From positions 1-32,213 of the forward strand of contig QIHU01000370.1 in the NCBI GenBank assembly GCA_003231035.1: a DNA stretch of 32,213 bases, read 5' to 3'. Positions within the stretch are counted from its first letter, which is position 1; the number at the start of each line of letters is the position of its first letter. Shown here piece after piece: positions 18,014 to 27,769 of this stretch. Under the pieces are notes generated by a model that was given only the letters and a program-made list of their open reading frames with translations, was not told the DNA's origin and did no database searches. Source of the stretch: Acidobacteriota bacterium (GTDB taxonomy: Bacteria > Acidobacteriota > Thermoanaerobaculia > Multivoradales > SZUA-115). Both the position numbers and the translations under genes were made by a program.

Positions 18014-18739
18014 TCAAGAGAGCCCTCTTTCCAACCACAAGGCCGCCGCGGCCACGGCGGCGGTTTCGGTCCTGAGGATTCTCGGCCCCAGGCAAAGATC
18101 GTGACAACCGGCTGAGCGCAGGGTGCTGCGTTCCTCTTGCGTCCATCCACCCTCGGGGCCGATCAGCACGGCGGTGGGCGATGTGGTGGCCTGCCCCGGA
18201 AGCGGCTGACCTGGGAGTCCCTGAGGCGTTTCCGCGGCCGGATCGAGGAGATAACAGAACTCGGTGACCGCCATCAGGGTGGTCACCTCGCTCCACGGAT
18301 GAGGGCCGGTGATGGCTGGGATGCGGGCCCGGCCGCATTGTTCGACCGCTGCTCTGGCGACCCGCTCCAAGCGCGCCAGGACCTCCTCCCCCCACTGCCG
18401 GTTGGTTCTGCTGGTGAGCACAAAACGCACCCTGTGGACCCCGAGTTCGGTGGCCTTCTCCACCAGCCAGGAGGCCCGCTGGGGGCGGGGCGGAGCCACC
18501 CAGAGTTCTAGGCGCGGCGCCGGCTCGAGGCTCGCCGCCTCGCCTTGAAGCTCCACCGTCGCCGCCCGCCGAGTGACGGTCGTGATCCGGCCGTGACGCG
18601 CCCTACCTTCGCCGTCGACCACCCGCAGAGTATCGCCCACGGCCAACCGCTTGGCGCGGAAAAGATGGCGATAACCGTCCCCTTCCACCACCACGTCGTC
18701 ACCTTGCAAGGCGGTCGGCGAGACGATCAGCGTGGTCAC
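18014..18739 (-). CDS. rsmE: 16S rRNA (uracil(1498)-N(3))-methyltransferase
   Basis: HLFRAKRLAVGDTLRVVDG, KATELGVHRVRFVLTSRT, LIGPEGGWTQEE, LGPRILRTETAAVAA. Confidence 0.93.
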   Translation of the reverse strand: MTTLIVSPTALQGDDVVVEGDGYRHLFRAKRLAVGDTLRVVDGEGRARHGRITTVTRRAATVELQGEAASLEPAPRLELWVAPPRPQRASWLVEKATELGVHRVRFVLTSRTNRQWGEEVLARLERVARAAVEQCGRARIPAITGPHPWSEVTTLMAVTEFCYLLDPAAETPQGLPGQPLPGQATTSPTAVLIGPEGGWTQEERSTLRSAGCHDLCLGPRILRTETAAVAAAALWLERGLS

Positions 18740-19701
18740 GCCGTTTCCGTCTCCGAATCCGTCTCAAAGAGACCACCTTCAAAGAGGCCATCTTCAAAGA
18801 GACCACTGCGCACCAAGGTGAGCGCCACCCACTCGCCCTCTTGTCGACTCTCGATCATCATCAGCCCCAACCGCGCGCAGTGATCGACCACCTCTCCCAC
18901 TTGCTCTTCGACCATCCCCGAGAAAATCAACTCTCCCCCCTGGACCAGCCGACCAACCAGGTTAGGCAGAGTGGGCAAAATCCGGTCGGGTAGAACGTTG
19001 ATCACGATCAGGTCGTAGTTCTGACCAGCACGCAACGCTTGCGCATCGCCCGCGAAGCAGACGAACTTGCCATCGCCCACCACAGTGGCGTTGAGGCGGC
19101 TATTGGTCCGCGCCTGAAATGGCGATACCGGATCGATGTCGAAGCCGATCGCCAGCCGGGCGCCCAGGGCCAAGGCCGCGAAAGCGAGCACGCCGGTGCC
19201 GGTCCCCACATCGAGGACCGTCGCGCCGACCGGACCCTTGGAAGCCCTATTTTCTAGCAGCTCCACCGCCAGGCGGGTCGTTTCGTGGCTACCGGCACCG
19301 AAGGCATTGCGTGCCGGCAACCGTAGGAGGATTCGCGACGCCTCGCCCAACGCGGGGTCTTCACCGCTGACCTCTTCCGGCTCCCTGGGGTCGAGCAAGA
19401 ATCGTTGGCCGGCCGGCCGCGGACGCGAGAGTCGCCGCCAATTGGCCAACCAGTCCCGCGCCTCGATCTCTTCCCTGGCTTCGCGATTCAACCCACGGTC
19501 GCTCCAGCCAGCTTCGTCAAGATCGGGGCCCGGCAGGTCAAACCAGGCTTCGAGCCGTACTTCACCCTCCTCGCTCGCCGACAGGTAGCTGAGACCCAGG
19601 GTTCCAGCCGACCACAAGGCGGCGATCCACTCCTCCTCCAAGGCGATCGGCAAACGATAGGTCAAGCGCAGGAAGGTAGCAGCCACTGTGTTTCGAGTCA
19701 C
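18736..19701 (-). CDS. prmA: Ribosomal protein L11 methyltransferase
   Basis: LRLPARNAFGAGSHETTRLAVELLE, VLDVGTGTGVLAFAALALGA, DLIVINVLPDRI; next to rsmE and dnaJ. Confidence 0.88.
   Translation of the reverse strand: MTRNTVAATFLRLTYRLPIALEEEWIAALWSAGTLGLSYLSASEEGEVRLEAWFDLPGPDLDEAGWSDRGLNREAREEIEARDWLANWRRLSRPRPAGQRFLLDPREPEEVSGEDPALGEASRILLRLPARNAFGAGSHETTRLAVELLENRASKGPVGATVLDVGTGTGVLAFAALALGARLAIGFDIDPVSPFQARTNSRLNATVVGDGKFVCFAGDAQALRAGQNYDLIVINVLPDRILPTLPNLVGRLVQGGELIFSGMVEEQVGEVVDHCARLGLMMIESRQEGEWVALTLVRSGLFEDGLFEGGLFETDSETETA
18764..18808. repeat. Three tandem 15-bp units (tcaaagagaccacct-like) in the 3' end of prmA
   Basis: tcaaagagaccacct / tcaaagaggccatct / tcaaagagaccactg; encodes the LFEDGLFEGGLFE tail. 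Confidence 0.8.
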
Positions 19702-19707
19702 GAGCAG

Positions 19708-20808
19708 CTAGCCGCCCGTGATCAGCTCCTTGACCTTACTCAGCACGCCGCCCTCGCGCACTTCCTCACCGTCCAATACAGCTAGCTGCCGCAGCAGGTC
19801 GAGCTGCTCGCTATCGAGATCGCGCGGTTTGGGCACTTTGAGTCGAATCTGTACCAGATGGTCCCCTCGGCCGCGCCGATCCAGCCGCTCGATGCCCTTG
19901 CCCCGCAACCGGAAGAGCTTGCCTGCCTGAGTTCCCGGCGGTACCTCCAGCCTCTCGGTGCCGTGCAGCGTCTCGACCTCAATCGTCGATCCGAGGACCG
20001 CTTGGGCGTAGCTGACGTCCTCGTCGCTGGCCACTTGCGCCCCTTCCCGACGAAGGCGGGAATGATCCTCGACTTCCAAGACCACGTAGAGGTCGCCCGC
20101 GGGCCCTCCATGGCGACCGTGTTCGCCCTCGCCGGTGAGGCGCAGCCGGGAACCTCGATCGACCCCGGCGGGAATCGAAACTTCCAATTCGCGTTCGCGG
20201 ACCACCTGCCCATCGCCCTTGCAGACCCTGCATGGATCGGAGATCTTGGAACCCTCTCCCCGGCAGTGGGGGCAAGTCTGGGCCATGGTGAAGAATCCCT
20301 GCTGGACCCGCACTTGACCACGGCCGCCGCAGGTTTGACAGCTCACCGGCGCGGCACCGCCATCACTGCCGCTGCCGCTACATTCGTCGCACCCCTCATG
20401 GCGCGGCAGCCGCAGCTTGGTCTCGGTGCCGAAAGCTGCCTCTTCGAAGGTCAGTCGCAGGTCGTAGCGCAGGTCAGCACCTCGGCTCGCCCGCCGACCG
20501 CCGCCGCGCCCGCCACCACCGCCAAAACCGAAGATGTCGCCAAGGATGTCCGAGAAGTCGGCGAAGATGGTCGGATCAAAACCGCCTCGACTGGTCCCCT
20601 CGTGGCCAAAGCGGTCATAGCGCGCTCGCTTCTCCGCGTCGCCGAGAACCGAGTAGGCTTCGGCGGCCTCTTTGAATTTCTCTTCGGCTTTCTTGTCGCC
20701 TGGGTTGCGGTCGGGATGGTACTTCTGGGCCAGCTTGCGGTAGGCCGATTTGACGGCTCGCGGCTCCGCGTTGCGCTCAACGCCCAGCACCTCGTAATAA
20801 TCACGCAT
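19708..20808 (-). CDS. dnaJ: Chaperone protein DnaJ
   Basis: J domain [36 protein letters not shown], Gly-rich region, four CxxCxGxG-type zinc motifs. Confidence 0.97.
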   Translation of the reverse strand: MRDYYEVLGVERNAEPRAVKSAYRKLAQKYHPDRNPGDKKAEEKFKEAAEAYSVLGDAEKRARYDRFGHEGTSRGGFDPTIFADFSDILGDIFGFGGGGGRGGGRRASRGADLRYDLRLTFEEAAFGTETKLRLPRHEGCDECSGSGSDGGAAPVSCQTCGGRGQVRVQQGFFTMAQTCPHCRGEGSKISDPCRVCKGDGQVVRERELEVSIPAGVDRGSRLRLTGEGEHGRHGGPAGDLYVVLEVEDHSRLRREGAQVASDEDVSYAQAVLGSTIEVETLHGTERLEVPPGTQAGKLFRLRGKGIERLDRRGRGDHLVQIRLKVPKPRDLDSEQLDLLRQLAVLDGEEVREGGVLSKVKELITGG

Positions 20809-20857
20809 TGTATTGTCTAGCTCTGGTGGGTTGGGTGGTGTAGGCCCGGGCGGCAGG

Positions 20858-22693
20858 TCAGAGTCCGGGCAACTCTTCTTCGCTGCTCGTTTGTTGCAGC
20901 ATGACATCGGAGAGGAGGCGAGAGATCGAGTTGAGGTCGTACATCGCGGCTTCTAGTTCCGCCCGGCTGTCTTCCCCCACCGAGGTTCGGGCCCGCAGTA
21001 GGGTCTCGCTAACTTTCTTACGATCCTTGATCGACAACAGGTCTTTGAATTGGTTGAACACCCGCTCGTTGTTGTGGATCAGCCCTTCCAACCGGTTCTT
21101 CAACCGGCGCATTTCCTTGCGCTGCAAATCTTCTTGATGATGTTCTTCCGCCTCGCGGACCAAGCGATCGATTTCCTCTTGCGACAGGCCACCCGCCGGA
21201 TTGATCTCGATCGACTGCGACAAGCCGGTCGCCAGGTCGCGCGCCGAGGTGTTGACGATGCCGTTGGAGTCGATGGCGAAAGTCACTTCGATCTGGGGAA
21301 CTCCCCGTGGAGCCGGCGGGATTCCCACCAGCTCAAAGCGGCCGAGAGAACGGTTCTCGCCCGCGATCTCGCGTTCACCTTGGATGACGTGCACTTCCAC
21401 CGTGTCCTGGTTGTCGGCCACGGTGGTGAAGATCTGGGTGTTCTTGGTGGGAATGGTCGAGTTGCGCTCGATCAACCGGGTACACAGTCCACCGTGGGTC
21501 TCGACTCCGAGCGACAGCGGAGTGACGTCGAGCAGCACCAAATCCTTGATGTCGCCGCGCAAGATGCTGCCTTGGATCGCCGCTCCCATGGCGACCACCT
21601 CTTCGGGGTTAATCTCTCGGTTGGGTTTCTTGCCAAAGATCTTCTCGACTCGCCGCTGTACCAGCGGGGTGCGCGATTGACCGCCGACCACCAGGATATC
21701 GTCGATCTCGTCCGCCCGCATGCCGGCCTGCTCGATGGCGTCTAGGCAGGGCTTTTCGGTGCGCTCCACCAGGTCGGCCACCAACCCTTCAAACTTGTCG
21801 CGCGACAGGGTCCGCGCGAGGTGGCGCGGGCCGCTCTCATCGGCCGAGATAAACGGTAGGTTGATCGCCGCCTCGGTCTCGATCGAGAGTTCGCATTTGG
21901 CGCGCTCGGCGGCCTCTTTGAGGCGCTGCAGGGCCATCCGATCCTGGCGCAAGTCGATGCCGACCTCGTCGAGGAATCCCTCGATCATCCAGTTCATGAT
22001 CGCCTGGTCGAAATCTTCACCGCCGAGGTAGGTATCGCCCGCTGTCGACTTGACCTCGAAGATCCCCTCGGACAGGTTGAGAATCGAGACATCGAAGGTA
22101 CCGCCACCGAGGTCATAGACGGCGATCGTGCGGTTGCCCGTCTGCTTGTCCAGACCATAGGCGAGCGCCGCCGCCGTGGGTTCGTTAATGATCCGCAAGA
22201 CTTCGAGGCCGGAGATGCGCACCGCGTCTTTGGTCGCTTGCCTCTGCGCATCATCGAAATAGGCCGGAACGGTGACCACCGCCTGCTCGATTTTCTCGCC
22301 CAACGCCTCTTCGACAAAGCCTCGAATCTCCGCCATGATGAAAGCGGATATCTCTTGCGGACTAAACTCCTTGTCGCCCACCTGCACACGCACGTCGCCA
22401 TTGGGGGCGCGGACCATGTGGTACGGCAAGACCTCGCTGGCACGCTGGACTTCGGGATCATCGAACTTGCGTCCGAGTAGCCGCTTAACCGCGTAGATCG
22501 TATTCGCCGGATTGGTGATCGACTGCCGCTTGGCGATCTGCCCCACCAGCCGGTCTCCCTCTTCGGTGAAAGCGACGATCGATGCCGTGGTCCGACTGCC
22601 CTCGCGATTCGGCAGGACACGCGGCGCCAGTGCCTCGACCAACGCGGCACAACTATTGGTGGTACCAAGATCGATTCCGATGATCTTACTCAA
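20858..22693 (-). CDS. dnaK: Molecular chaperone DnaK (TTG start)
   Basis: [64 protein letters not shown]. Confidence 0.97.
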   Translation of the reverse strand: MSKIIGIDLGTTNSCAALVEALAPRVLPNREGSRTTASIVAFTEEGDRLVGQIAKRQSITNPANTIYAVKRLLGRKFDDPEVQRASEVLPYHMVRAPNGDVRVQVGDKEFSPQEISAFIMAEIRGFVEEALGEKIEQAVVTVPAYFDDAQRQATKDAVRISGLEVLRIINEPTAAALAYGLDKQTGNRTIAVYDLGGGTFDVSILNLSEGIFEVKSTAGDTYLGGEDFDQAIMNWMIEGFLDEVGIDLRQDRMALQRLKEAAERAKCELSIETEAAINLPFISADESGPRHLARTLSRDKFEGLVADLVERTEKPCLDAIEQAGMRADEIDDILVVGGQSRTPLVQRRVEKIFGKKPNREINPEEVVAMGAAIQGSILRGDIKDLVLLDVTPLSLGVETHGGLCTRLIERNSTIPTKNTQIFTTVADNQDTVEVHVIQGEREIAGENRSLGRFELVGIPPAPRGVPQIEVTFAIDSNGIVNTSARDLATGLSQSIEINPAGGLSQEEIDRLVREAEEHHQEDLQRKEMRRLKNRLEGLIHNNERVFNQFKDLLSIKDRKKVSETLLRARTSVGEDSRAELEAAMYDLNSISRLLSDVMLQQTSSEEELPGL

Positions 22694-22825
22694 AGGCTTG
22701 TCTCCACTCCGCCGCTGAGACTCCCGCCAACCCTCACCGCGAGAGGGGCGCGAGTCCTCGCGTTGTTATGACCGCGTCCTGATGACAAGAGGGTATCCAG
22801 ATCGCGGCCGTGCACCACGGCAAAC

Positions 22826-23488
22826 TCATTCTTGATCATCGCCAGCGTCGTCGGCACCGTTGCCTTCAGGCGGCATGGCGACTCGCACCATCGCCGGCCG
22901 CAAGAGTCGATCATGCAGCAGGTATCCGCTCTGCAACTCATCCGCCACCGTGGGCTGACTCACGGTCTCGTCTTCAAAGCGCGAAACCGCGTCGTGGACC
23001 GCCGGATCGAAAGGATGGCCAGCCGCCGGCACTTGCTGCAATCCGCGACGGCGCAACATTTCGCGCAACTGGGTCAGGGTCATCTCGACCCCGAGCTTCA
23101 GATCTTCGACCGAGCCGTCGGCCTGCAACGCCCGCTCCAGATTGTCGATCACCGGAAGCAGTTCGCGCAAGGGTTCGATCAACGCGTACCGTTTGATGTC
23201 GGCCTTCTCCCGCTCCGCCCGTTTGCGGAAGTTGTCGAAATCAGCCAGCGTTCGCATCCGCTGATTGCGCATTTCTTCCAACTCGGTGCGCAGCTGGGAA
23301 CTCTCTTGCGGCGACACGTCCGGCGACTCCACGCCCGGCGGCGATTCCGAGGTCAGATCCTCTTCGATCGACTCTCCATCCTCATTGACCACCCAGACTT
23401 CGACATCGTCGTCTTCGAGGTGTTCTTTCAGTCTCTCTTCCATCGTGCTCTCTCCCATGGTGGAAGGGGTCTCCTCAGCGTCGCTCAT
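22826..23488 (-). CDS. grpE: Nucleotide exchange factor GrpE
   Basis: LADFDNFRKRAEREKADIKRYALIEPLRELLPVIDNLERAL, GHPFDPAVHDAVSRFEDETVSQPTVADELQSGYLLHDRLLRPAMVRVA; between hrcA and dnaK. Confidence 0.95.
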   Translation of the reverse strand: MSDAEETPSTMGESTMEERLKEHLEDDDVEVWVVNEDGESIEEDLTSESPPGVESPDVSPQESSQLRTELEEMRNQRMRTLADFDNFRKRAEREKADIKRYALIEPLRELLPVIDNLERALQADGSVEDLKLGVEMTLTQLREMLRRRGLQQVPAAGHPFDPAVHDAVSRFEDETVSQPTVADELQSGYLLHDRLLRPAMVRVAMPPEGNGADDAGDDQE

Positions 23489-23538
23489 TTCTCTTCTCTC
23501 GTTGGTCAGCAGGTCGATTCTCCATGGCCTCGAGACGG

Positions 23539-24609
23539 TCAGTCCTGGGGTCGGCCACTAAAAGAGTGCGCCAAGGCCCGGCTTAGGGACTCTCCGAGAT
23601 AATCGACCAGCGGAATCATCCGCCCATACTCCATCCGCGATGGTCCAAATACCCCCACCGACCCCAGCCTGCGGCCGGAAATTCCGTAACTGGTGGTAAC
23701 TAGGCTGAAATCGAGCTCCGAGGTTACATCGCTATCGTCACCGATGACTACCCGTACGCCATCCCCGCTCATGTACTGATTCAACAGCTTCACCAGCTGT
23801 GCTTTGCGCGAGAAGGTGTCGAAGAGCTGCCGAACGCGAGTGATGTCCTCGAGTTCGGGGTAGTTGAGGAGCTCCGCCGCGCCTTCGAAAAACAGTTCCG
23901 GCCCCGAGGTCGGATCGAGACCGCGGCGGGCGAGATCGATCGACAGGCTGAGCAATCGGTCCACCTGCGCCCGTTCCTCGGCCATCATCAGCAACAACTG
24001 CTCACGCACCTCGCTGACCGTCATGCCGGCGAAGTTTTCGGTCAGATAGTTCGAGATGAAGGTCAAATCCTCCCGCGACAGCGGCTCCTCCGTCTCCAAG
24101 ATCTTGTTGTCCACGAAGCCGGTGGAGGAAACCACGACGCAGAGTACCTTCCGGCCCGAGAGGGCCACGAAATCCACCGCCTTGAGGACCGTCTCGCCAA
24201 TCGCCGGGGTCAGGACGACGCTCACCTGGTGTGAGAGCTCCGAGAGCATCTGAGCGGTGAGGCTCATCAGATTGCCGGCGCCCTCCGACGCTTCGCTGAG
24301 ATTCTCGTCGATGAACCGACGCTGCTGGATCGGCAAGTTCTGCGAGTCCATCAACTCGTCGATAAACAAGTGGTACCCCTGGTGGGTCGGTACGCGACCG
24401 GCCGAAGTGTGTGGCTGGTACAGGTACCCACCCTCCTCCAAGTCGGCCATCGTATTGCGGATGGTCGCCGCCGAAAGCCCATGCGCACTGCTCTTCGCCA
24501 CGGTGCGAGAACTCACCGGTTCAGCGGTCAAGATGTACTTGACCACGACCTCTTTGAGGATCTCGCAATCGCGATCAGACAGTTGGTGAGCGGGCGGGGA
24601 GGGGGTCAT
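23539..24609 (-). CDS. hrcA: Heat-inducible transcription repressor HrcA
   Basis: SDRDCEILKEVVVKYILTAEPVSSRTVAKSSAHGLSAATIRNTMADLEEGGYLYQPHTSAGRVPTHQGYHLFID; start of the hrcA-grpE-dnaK-dnaJ cluster. Confidence 0.95.
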   Translation of the reverse strand: MTPSPPAHQLSDRDCEILKEVVVKYILTAEPVSSRTVAKSSAHGLSAATIRNTMADLEEGGYLYQPHTSAGRVPTHQGYHLFIDELMDSQNLPIQQRRFIDENLSEASEGAGNLMSLTAQMLSELSHQVSVVLTPAIGETVLKAVDFVALSGRKVLCVVVSSTGFVDNKILETEEPLSREDLTFISNYLTENFAGMTVSEVREQLLLMMAEERAQVDRLLSLSIDLARRGLDPTSGPELFFEGAAELLNYPELEDITRVRQLFDTFSRKAQLVKLLNQYMSGDGVRVVIGDDSDVTSELDFSLVTTSYGISGRRLGSVGVFGPSRMEYGRMIPLVDYLGESLSRALAHSFSGRPQD

Positions 24610-24746
24610 TGCAATTGCGCGAGGATAGCCGTAGTTGTGCGGCGAAAACGGTCGTTGCTAGTTTTGGGCCATCCCGCGTGGCACCAGATGGCTTGTCGGG
24701 CCCCAGGACTGGCCGCTATTGTAGCGCAGTGAGCACCGCGACCACT

Positions 24747-25766
24747 ATGGCGAGGGCCAAAGACGGGAGTTCCCCTCGGGGATCGCTCCATGGCGTGCGC
24801 TTCTCGGTGGTGGGACCGGGGAAAGTAGGATCGAGTTTGACTCACTGGTTGGTGGAGTGCGGCGCGACCCTGGTCGAGGTCGGCGCCCGGCATCCCGAAA
24901 GGGTGGAATCATGGGCCGAGAGCCTCTGTGCGCAAGCGCTGCCGATCGCCGAGCTTGGCCGATCCAGCCGCCGCGGCATCGGCGAAGCGGGCGAAGGCAC
25001 AGCGGGCGCGGAAGATCCGTCGCCAACTCGCCTGCCCGATCTCCTCCTGATTGCCGTTTCAGATCCCGCGATCGGCATCGTCGCAAACCAGCTCAGCCGC
25101 CGCCCGGTGGCGCGCATCGCCCTTCATACTTCTGGCAGTTTAGGGGCCGAGGTGCTGGCGCCGCTCGCCCCAGCGACGGCGATCGGTTCCTTGCATCCTC
25201 TCAAAGCCTTTCCCCGCGTGCTGCGCCGGGTCCGGGAAGCGGCCGGCACGCTCTTTGCCGTCGACGGCACGCCGCCAGCGATGGCCCTGTCCCGGCGGCT
25301 CGCCGCCGCTTGGGGAGCCACCACGGCCGAGGTACCCACGGCAGCCCGACCCCTCTACCACTTCGCCGCCACCCTCGCCGCGGGCGGGGTGGTCACCCTC
25401 CTTGCCACAGCCGACCGCATCGCACGGCAGCAGGGGCTAGACAAGGCCGTCACTCGCGGCTACATCGACCTGGCCATCGGCGCCCTGGAGGCCGCCCGGG
25501 AGGCGCCGACTCCCTCCGCCGCCATCACCGGCCCGCTGGCGCGCGACGATCTCGAAACCGTGGGCCGTCACTTGAGCCGGCTAGCGCAAGCGGATCGAGC
25601 GACGATCCCGCTATGCGGCCAGCTCGCCATGGAGACTCTGCGCCATCTCGGCCTCCCTTCGCGCGACTACCAAAAGGCAATTGCACGCCTCGGGCTAGGC
25701 AAAGATGATATGAATGTGAGTGTATGGGAGGAGCCCCTAGACCGTGGTGAGCGCAAGGGGCGGTAG
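24747..25766 (+). CDS. Rossmann-like / DUF2520 domain protein
   Basis: Nucleotide-binding GVRFSVVGPGKVGSSLTHWLVECGATLVEVGAR, IALHTSGSLGAEVLAPL, GSLHPLKAFPR; the ORF track start at 24609 gives an implausible N-terminus. Confidence 0.82.
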   Translation: MARAKDGSSPRGSLHGVRFSVVGPGKVGSSLTHWLVECGATLVEVGARHPERVESWAESLCAQALPIAELGRSSRRGIGEAGEGTAGAEDPSPTRLPDLLLIAVSDPAIGIVANQLSRRPVARIALHTSGSLGAEVLAPLAPATAIGSLHPLKAFPRVLRRVREAAGTLFAVDGTPPAMALSRRLAAAWGATTAEVPTAARPLYHFAATLAAGGVVTLLATADRIARQQGLDKAVTRGYIDLAIGALEAAREAPTPSAAITGPLARDDLETVGRHLSRLAQADRATIPLCGQLAMETLRHLGLPSRDYQKAIARLGLGKDDMNVSVWEEPLDRGERKGR

Positions 25767-25857
25767 GTAGAGGCGCGGAGATCGATTTCGCGGGCGGCCC
25801 AAACTGGCCGGCGGAGTCGAGTCAAACAGCGCAACTCGGGATTAAGATTACCTTTTC

Positions 25858-25887
25858 TTGACCCAAAGATAGACTCACTGCTATGAT
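25858..25887 (+). promoter_or_regulatory. Sigma-70-type promoter for the MglA-like gene: TTGACC-N18-TATGAT
   Basis: ttgacccaaagatagactcactgctatgat; about 40 nt leader to the ATG at 25935; overlapped by an inverted repeat GACTCA-N12-TGAGTC (25872-25895). Confidence 0.65.
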
Positions 25888-25934
25888 TTTGAGTCGTTCG
25901 CGATACAATTAGTCGGGCATCCGCGGGGGCGGAA

Positions 25935-27146
25935 ATGGTCTTCTTCAACTACAGCACAATGCAGATGGCGGCCAAGGTCGTCTACTACGGCCCAGGTCTG
26001 GGTGGAAAGACCAGCAATCTGCACTGGATCTACGCCAATACGGAGAATGAGTCGCGCGGTGAGATGGTCTCACTGGAAACCGAGACCGATCGAACTCTGT
26101 TCTTCGATCTCTTGCCGATCGAAGTCGGCTCGATCGCTGGCTTCAAGACCCGGCTCCAGCTCTACACCGTCCCCGGCCAGGTTTTCTATAACACCACTCG
26201 TAAGTTAGTCCTCAAAGGGGTCGACGGTGTGGTCTTTGTCGCCGATTCCCAGCGCGCCATGGTGCAGGCCAACCTCGACTCGTTTCGAAACCTGGAAGGG
26301 AACCTCGAAGAGATGGGACTCTCGGTGAACACCATCCCGCTGGTCCTCCAGTACAACAAGCGGGACCTGGGCGACATCGCCTCAATCGAGGAACTCAACA
26401 AGACCCTCAACCGCAAGAATTGGCCCCACTTCGAAGCCACCGCGATCAACGGAGAAGGGGTTTTCGAGACCCTCAAGGGGGTCTCCAAACTCACCTTGAT
26501 GGCGTTGAAGAAACGGCTGTCACGGTCGAGCGACAGCATCTCACCAGCCGCGCCCACGGCGCCCCCGATCACCACCACGGCAACACCTGAGCAGGCCGCG
26601 GCAGCCGCGCAGACCGCCAAAATCAACGCGGCCGAGCGCGCCCGCCAAAAAAACGCGGACGTCCCCCCTCAGCCAGACCTAACCCCCAAGCTGACGCCGC
26701 CACCCAAAGCGGCATTGGCGCCAAAGCCAACCTTGGCCCCGAAGCCGGCACCGGCACTGGCACCAGAACCATCGCTAAAGCCAGCCGCGGCGAAGCCCAT
26801 CGCGCCAAAACCGGCCGCACCGAAACGGGCGCCCCTGCCGCGCCCTCAACGCAAGGAACTCGACGCCCTCGGCGAACTCGAGCGGTTGCGCCAAGAGACC
26901 ATCCGTCCCAGATCGAGGCTTCGGCCCACCAGCAATGGAAGCGGCCAGCTGTACCGCGACATTCAGCTTTCTCTCAAGGGCACCGACTTTCAACGGGCCC
27001 GCCGATTCTTCCTCAACCTTCAGATTCAAGACGACGACAACCAGATCGTCGAGTCGATCAAGGATTTCGAAGTCGAGATCGACAACACCGAGGACCTGAA
27101 GAAGGTCCAGCTCAAGCTCAACATTGCCCTCAATCGACTGCCGTAG
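25935..27146 (+). CDS. MglA-like small GTPase with Pro/Ala/Lys-rich linker and C-terminal extension
   Basis: P-loop YYGPGLGGKTSNL, TVPGQVFYNTTRKLVLKGVDGVVFVADSQ, QYNKRDL; residues after about 200 are low-complexity PKPxxAPKP linker plus a 66-aa end module. Confidence 0.88.
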   Translation: MVFFNYSTMQMAAKVVYYGPGLGGKTSNLHWIYANTENESRGEMVSLETETDRTLFFDLLPIEVGSIAGFKTRLQLYTVPGQVFYNTTRKLVLKGVDGVVFVADSQRAMVQANLDSFRNLEGNLEEMGLSVNTIPLVLQYNKRDLGDIASIEELNKTLNRKNWPHFEATAINGEGVFETLKGVSKLTLMALKKRLSRSSDSISPAAPTAPPITTTATPEQAAAAAQTAKINAAERARQKNADVPPQPDLTPKLTPPPKAALAPKPTLAPKPAPALAPEPSLKPAAAKPIAPKPAAPKRAPLPRPQRKELDALGELERLRQETIRPRSRLRPTSNGSGQLYRDIQLSLKGTDFQRARRFFLNLQIQDDDNQIVESIKDFEVEIDNTEDLKKVQLKLNIALNRLP

Positions 27147-27248
27147 CGACTCGCCTCTCACTCGCCAGACCACTCCGCGAGCCGGTATCACCTGTAGGAC
27201 CCACGGGAACCGGCCCCGTCCAAGCGATGGCTTGAGGGCTACGAAGCG

Positions 27249-27276
27249 AATTCCAAAGCCATAATTCCAAAGCCAT
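27249..27276. repeat. Perfect tandem duplication of the 14-mer aattccaaagccat at the nrdR start
   Basis: aattccaaagccat|aattccaaagccat; the last AT is the first two bases of the nrdR ATG. Confidence 0.85.
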
Positions 27277-27733
27277 GAAGTGCCCCTACTGCTCCTCCAA
27301 CAACGATCGCGTCGTCGACTCCCGCGAGAGCAAGGAGGGATTGACCATCCGTCGACGCCGCGAGTGTTTGTCTTGCCAACGGCGGTTCACCTCATACGAG
27401 CAGATCGAGGACATCCCGTACTTGGTAATCAAGAGCGACGGTACGCGCCAGGAGTTCAGCCGCAAGAAATTGCTCAGCGGCCTGCTCAAGGCTTGCGAGA
27501 AACGACCAGTGGGGGTCAAGCAGCTCGATGAGATCGTCGATACGGCGGAAGCTCTCCTTCATCAAGCCAAGGACCGAGAGATCCCCACTAGCGAGATCGG
27601 AGCCCTTCTGATGGAGAAGCTGCGCAGCCTCGACCCCATCGCCTTCGTTCGCTTCGCCTCCGTCTACCGCCAGTTCGAGGATGTTGGCGCCTTCATGGAA
27701 GAGGTTCGGGCACTGGTCGAGGAGAAGGGGTGA
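27275..27733 (+). CDS. nrdR: Transcriptional repressor NrdR
   Basis: MKCPYCSSNNDRVVDSRESKEGLTIRRRRECLSCQRRFTSYE zinc ribbon and ATP-cone domain. Confidence 0.97.
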   Translation: MKCPYCSSNNDRVVDSRESKEGLTIRRRRECLSCQRRFTSYEQIEDIPYLVIKSDGTRQEFSRKKLLSGLLKACEKRPVGVKQLDEIVDTAEALLHQAKDREIPTSEIGALLMEKLRSLDPIAFVRFASVYRQFEDVGAFMEEVRALVEEKG

Positions 27734-27769
27734 TTGGCGTGACTTCGACTGGACCCCGCTGAGCCCAGC

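Noticed and set aside
19858-20820. 320-aa plus-strand ORF opposite dnaJ, and similar ORFs at 13189..14238, 6401..7276 and 21050..21745
   Set aside because: All lie opposite confidently assigned genes and show no domain-like sequence.
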